Below are positions 62,464 through 64,000 of a stretch of 64,000 nt of DNA, piece after piece (within the stretch, counting starts at the first letter, position 1; each line of letters opens with the position of its first letter). The position numbers were made by a program, and so were the translations under genes. The stretch spans positions 558,001-622,000 of the forward strand of contig NZ_CP109967.1 of assembly GCF_026725475.1 (NCBI RefSeq). The letters are read 5' to 3'. Origin of the DNA: Catenovulum adriaticum (GTDB lineage Bacteria > Pseudomonadota > Gammaproteobacteria > Enterobacterales > Alteromonadaceae). The notes below the pieces were generated by a model. It had not been told where the DNA came from. It did no database searches and saw nothing but the letters and a program-made list of their open reading frames with translations.

Positions 62464-64000
62464 ATGGACGCTGAATTTAATATGGCAGACGATTTAATTT
62501 CACACGCAAAACAAGTATATAATATCGCAAACTGGAGCGACGGTTATTTTGACATAAATGAGCAAGGCTGTTTAATTGCTCAACCTAAAAATCAGCTTAA
62601 AACACAAGTCAATTTATCTCAAATAATAGGCGAATTAAAACAAGCGGGTTTGCGCTTACCTGTTTTATTACGTTTTACTGATATTTTACGCGATAGAGTT
62701 TGGTCATTAAACGAAGCTTTCGATGAAGCAATAAACCTTTATAAATATAAAGGTCAATATACCACTGTATATCCTATAAAAGTTAACCAACAATACAGCG
62801 TGGTTGAACAATTATTAAAATCAGAGCCCCAAATAGGCTTAGAAGCAGGCAGCAAGCCTGAATTGCTTGCCATTTTAGGCGCAACCAATAAACCATTAAA
62901 AATTGTTTGTAATGGCTATAAAGACACAGAGTTTTTAGAATTATCTATTATTGCCAAGCAAATGGGCCATCAAGTTTTTGTCGTGATTGAAAAACTATCT
63001 GAACTTAAAACCTTTTTGCAACTTGCCAAGCAATATAAAACAGCGCCAAATATTGGTATCCGCATTCGTCTTAACTCTGTGGGTAAAGGCAAATGGCAAA
63101 ATTCGGGCGGCGAAAAAGGCAAATTTGGTTTAACCTCAAGCCAATTACTCAAAGCTATCGAGTTGCTTAAAGTAAATAATCAAACTAATTTATTTCAGTT
63201 AATTCATTTTCATATTGGCTCGCAAATTGCCAATATACGTGACATTCAAATCGCGATTAAAGAATGTGCCCGCTATTATACTGAGTTAAAGCAACTTGGG
63301 TTAAACATTACAACACTCGATGTTGGTGGCGGTTTAGGCGTAGATTACGAAGGCAGCGGCAGTCGCAGCCAGTGTTCAATGAATTACGATATGCAAGAGT
63401 ATGCCCGCAATATTGTTTCAGGTATTGTTGACGTGTGCTTAGAAGCTGGCATAGAGCAACCCGATATTATCACGGAATCTGGCCGAGCCATCACAGCTCA
63501 TCACGCTGTTTTAGTGACTAATGTAATTGATATTGAAACGCCTGCTAAACCTTTTGAAGGAATTGAACAGCTGCCGCCCCTATCAGACGATGCGCCAATA
63601 GAAAGCCAAAATATTTATAAGCTCAATTATCATGTCACTGAGCGCCTTGCTTTAGAGTGCTATCACGATACGATTCAATATTTTAGCGATGCCCAGCAAA
63701 AATTTGTACTTGGGTTAATCAATTTAAATCAATGGGCGGAACTTGAAGTTGTGTACTTTACAACTTTGCATCATATAAAACAGCATTTAAACTCAAATGC
63801 GCGCGCGCACCGTGAGATTAAAGAAGAACTAAATGAAAAATTAGCTAGCAAGCTATTTTGCAATTTCTCGCTGTTTCAATCGTTACCAGACGCTTGGGGA
63901 ATTGATCAAATATTTCCGGTTGTGCCATTAGAAAACTTAAATAAGCCCTTAGCGATGCGCGCTATTATTCAAGATATTACTTGTGATTCTGATGGCCAGT
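62464..64000 (+). CDS. speA: Biosynthetic arginine decarboxylase (3' end outside window)
   Basis: The frame is open from an ATG at 62464 (or the ATG at 62482) to the window edge, giving 512 residues of a protein normally about 630-660 long. It has the PLP-barrel signatures YTTVYPIKVNQQYSVVEQLL, LEAGSKPELLAIL, IGIRIRLNSVGKGKW, FQLIHFHIGSQIANI, LDVGGGLGVDYEGS and ITESGRAITAHHAV. It makes agmatine, the precursor of putrescine, and is divergent from speE. The C-terminal active-site cysteine region is beyond the window. Confidence 0.96.
   Translation, partial: MDAEFNMADDLISHAKQVYNIANWSDGYFDINEQGCLIAQPKNQLKTQVNLSQIIGELKQAGLRLPVLLRFTDILRDRVWSLNEAFDEAINLYKYKGQYTTVYPIKVNQQYSVVEQLLKSEPQIGLEAGSKPELLAILGATNKPLKIVCNGYKDTEFLELSIIAKQMGHQVFVVIEKLSELKTFLQLAKQYKTAPNIGIRIRLNSVGKGKWQNSGGEKGKFGLTSSQLLKAIELLKVNNQTNLFQLIHFHIGSQIANIRDIQIAIKECARYYTELKQLGLNITTLDVGGGLGVDYEGSGSRSQCSMNYDMQEYARNIVSGIVDVCLEAGIEQPDIITESGRAITAHHAVLVTNVIDIETPAKPFEGIEQLPPLSDDAPIESQNIYKLNYHVTERLALECYHDTIQYFSDAQQKFVLGLINLNQWAELEVVYFTTLHHIKQHLNSNARAHREIKEELNEKLASKLFCNFSLFQSLPDAWGIDQIFPVVPLENLNKPLAMRAIIQDITCDSDGQ

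Noticed and set aside
1..64000. CRISPR arrays, tRNA or rRNA genes
   Set aside because: No regularly spaced repeats and no cloverleaf or ribosomal sequence were noticed on reading; a covariance scan was not possible.

Overview
The window reads as chromosomal DNA of a marine, alga-degrading gammaproteobacterium, most likely an Alteromonadales member of the Catenovulum/Paraglaciecola kind (an inference from gene content, not a database match). It is AT-rich. Housekeeping genes of gammaproteobacterial type (proBA, speA/speE, selO, msrB) are interleaved with polysaccharide-utilisation genes: GH16, GH117, a formylglycine sulfatase, right-handed beta-helix proteins, SSS and MFS transporters, and a mannitol pathway.

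Layout. 1-4.4 kb: a ToxR/CadC-like membrane regulator (partial) faces a three-gene operon of cytochrome c, soluble beta-propeller dehydrogenase-like protein and DUF1080 (3-keto-disaccharide hydrolase type), a plausible oxidative 3-keto-sugar route. 4.6-8.8 kb: a secreted beta-helix protein gene cut by an intact IS3-family (IS407-type) element; removing the element and one 4-bp target copy restores the frame and adds a dockerin-like calcium-binding tail. 9-11.8 kb: selO and two unknown genes. 11.9-19 kb, all minus: GH16, SSS symporter, GH117, a deleted FAD oxidoreductase remnant, an ECF sigma factor and a FecR-LamG anti-sigma-like protein, probably a red-algal galactan locus with its own regulator. 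19.5-23.9 kb: accessory genes (possible PD-(D/E)xK protein, HNH endonuclease, DUF2971 protein), REP-like palindromes and a truncated yefM antitoxin. 24.1-29.7 kb: lipoprotein sulfatase, GH16 remnant, second beta-helix lipoprotein with thrombospondin-3 repeats, and a sugar acetyltransferase.

29.9-37.9 kb: a mannitol locus. A porin gene is divergent from a HAD phosphatase, a SorC-type regulator, an NCS1-like permease, mannitol 2-dehydrogenase and a PfkB fructokinase. Two near-identical 34-bp inverted sites in the divergent promoter region are strong operator candidates. 38-44.8 kb: solute-binding protein, XdhC/MobA-like pair, acetoacetate-decarboxylase-like plus FAD oxidoreductase pair, msrB. 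44.9-48.7 kb: proBA and a CofD-like protein of the GAK type. 48.8-54.8 kb, all minus: SDR, MFS/ADP-ATP-translocase-like carrier, secreted beta-propeller glycosidase, sensor kinase with a discoidin-like periplasmic region, and LuxR-type response regulator. 54.8-61.3 kb: a repeat-rich stretch with a diguanylate cyclase, a VIT1-type metal transporter, small unknown genes, a duplicated 370-bp remnant, a family of short MITE-like elements and a gene split by an amber codon. 61.4-64 kb: speE and divergent speA (running off the end).

Together the sugar genes suggest a bacterium that depolymerises sulfated algal galactans outside or in the periplasm, takes up the oligosaccharides, and also uses algal mannitol. 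Several pseudogenes, an intact transposon insertion and many repeats show these accessory loci are changing quickly.
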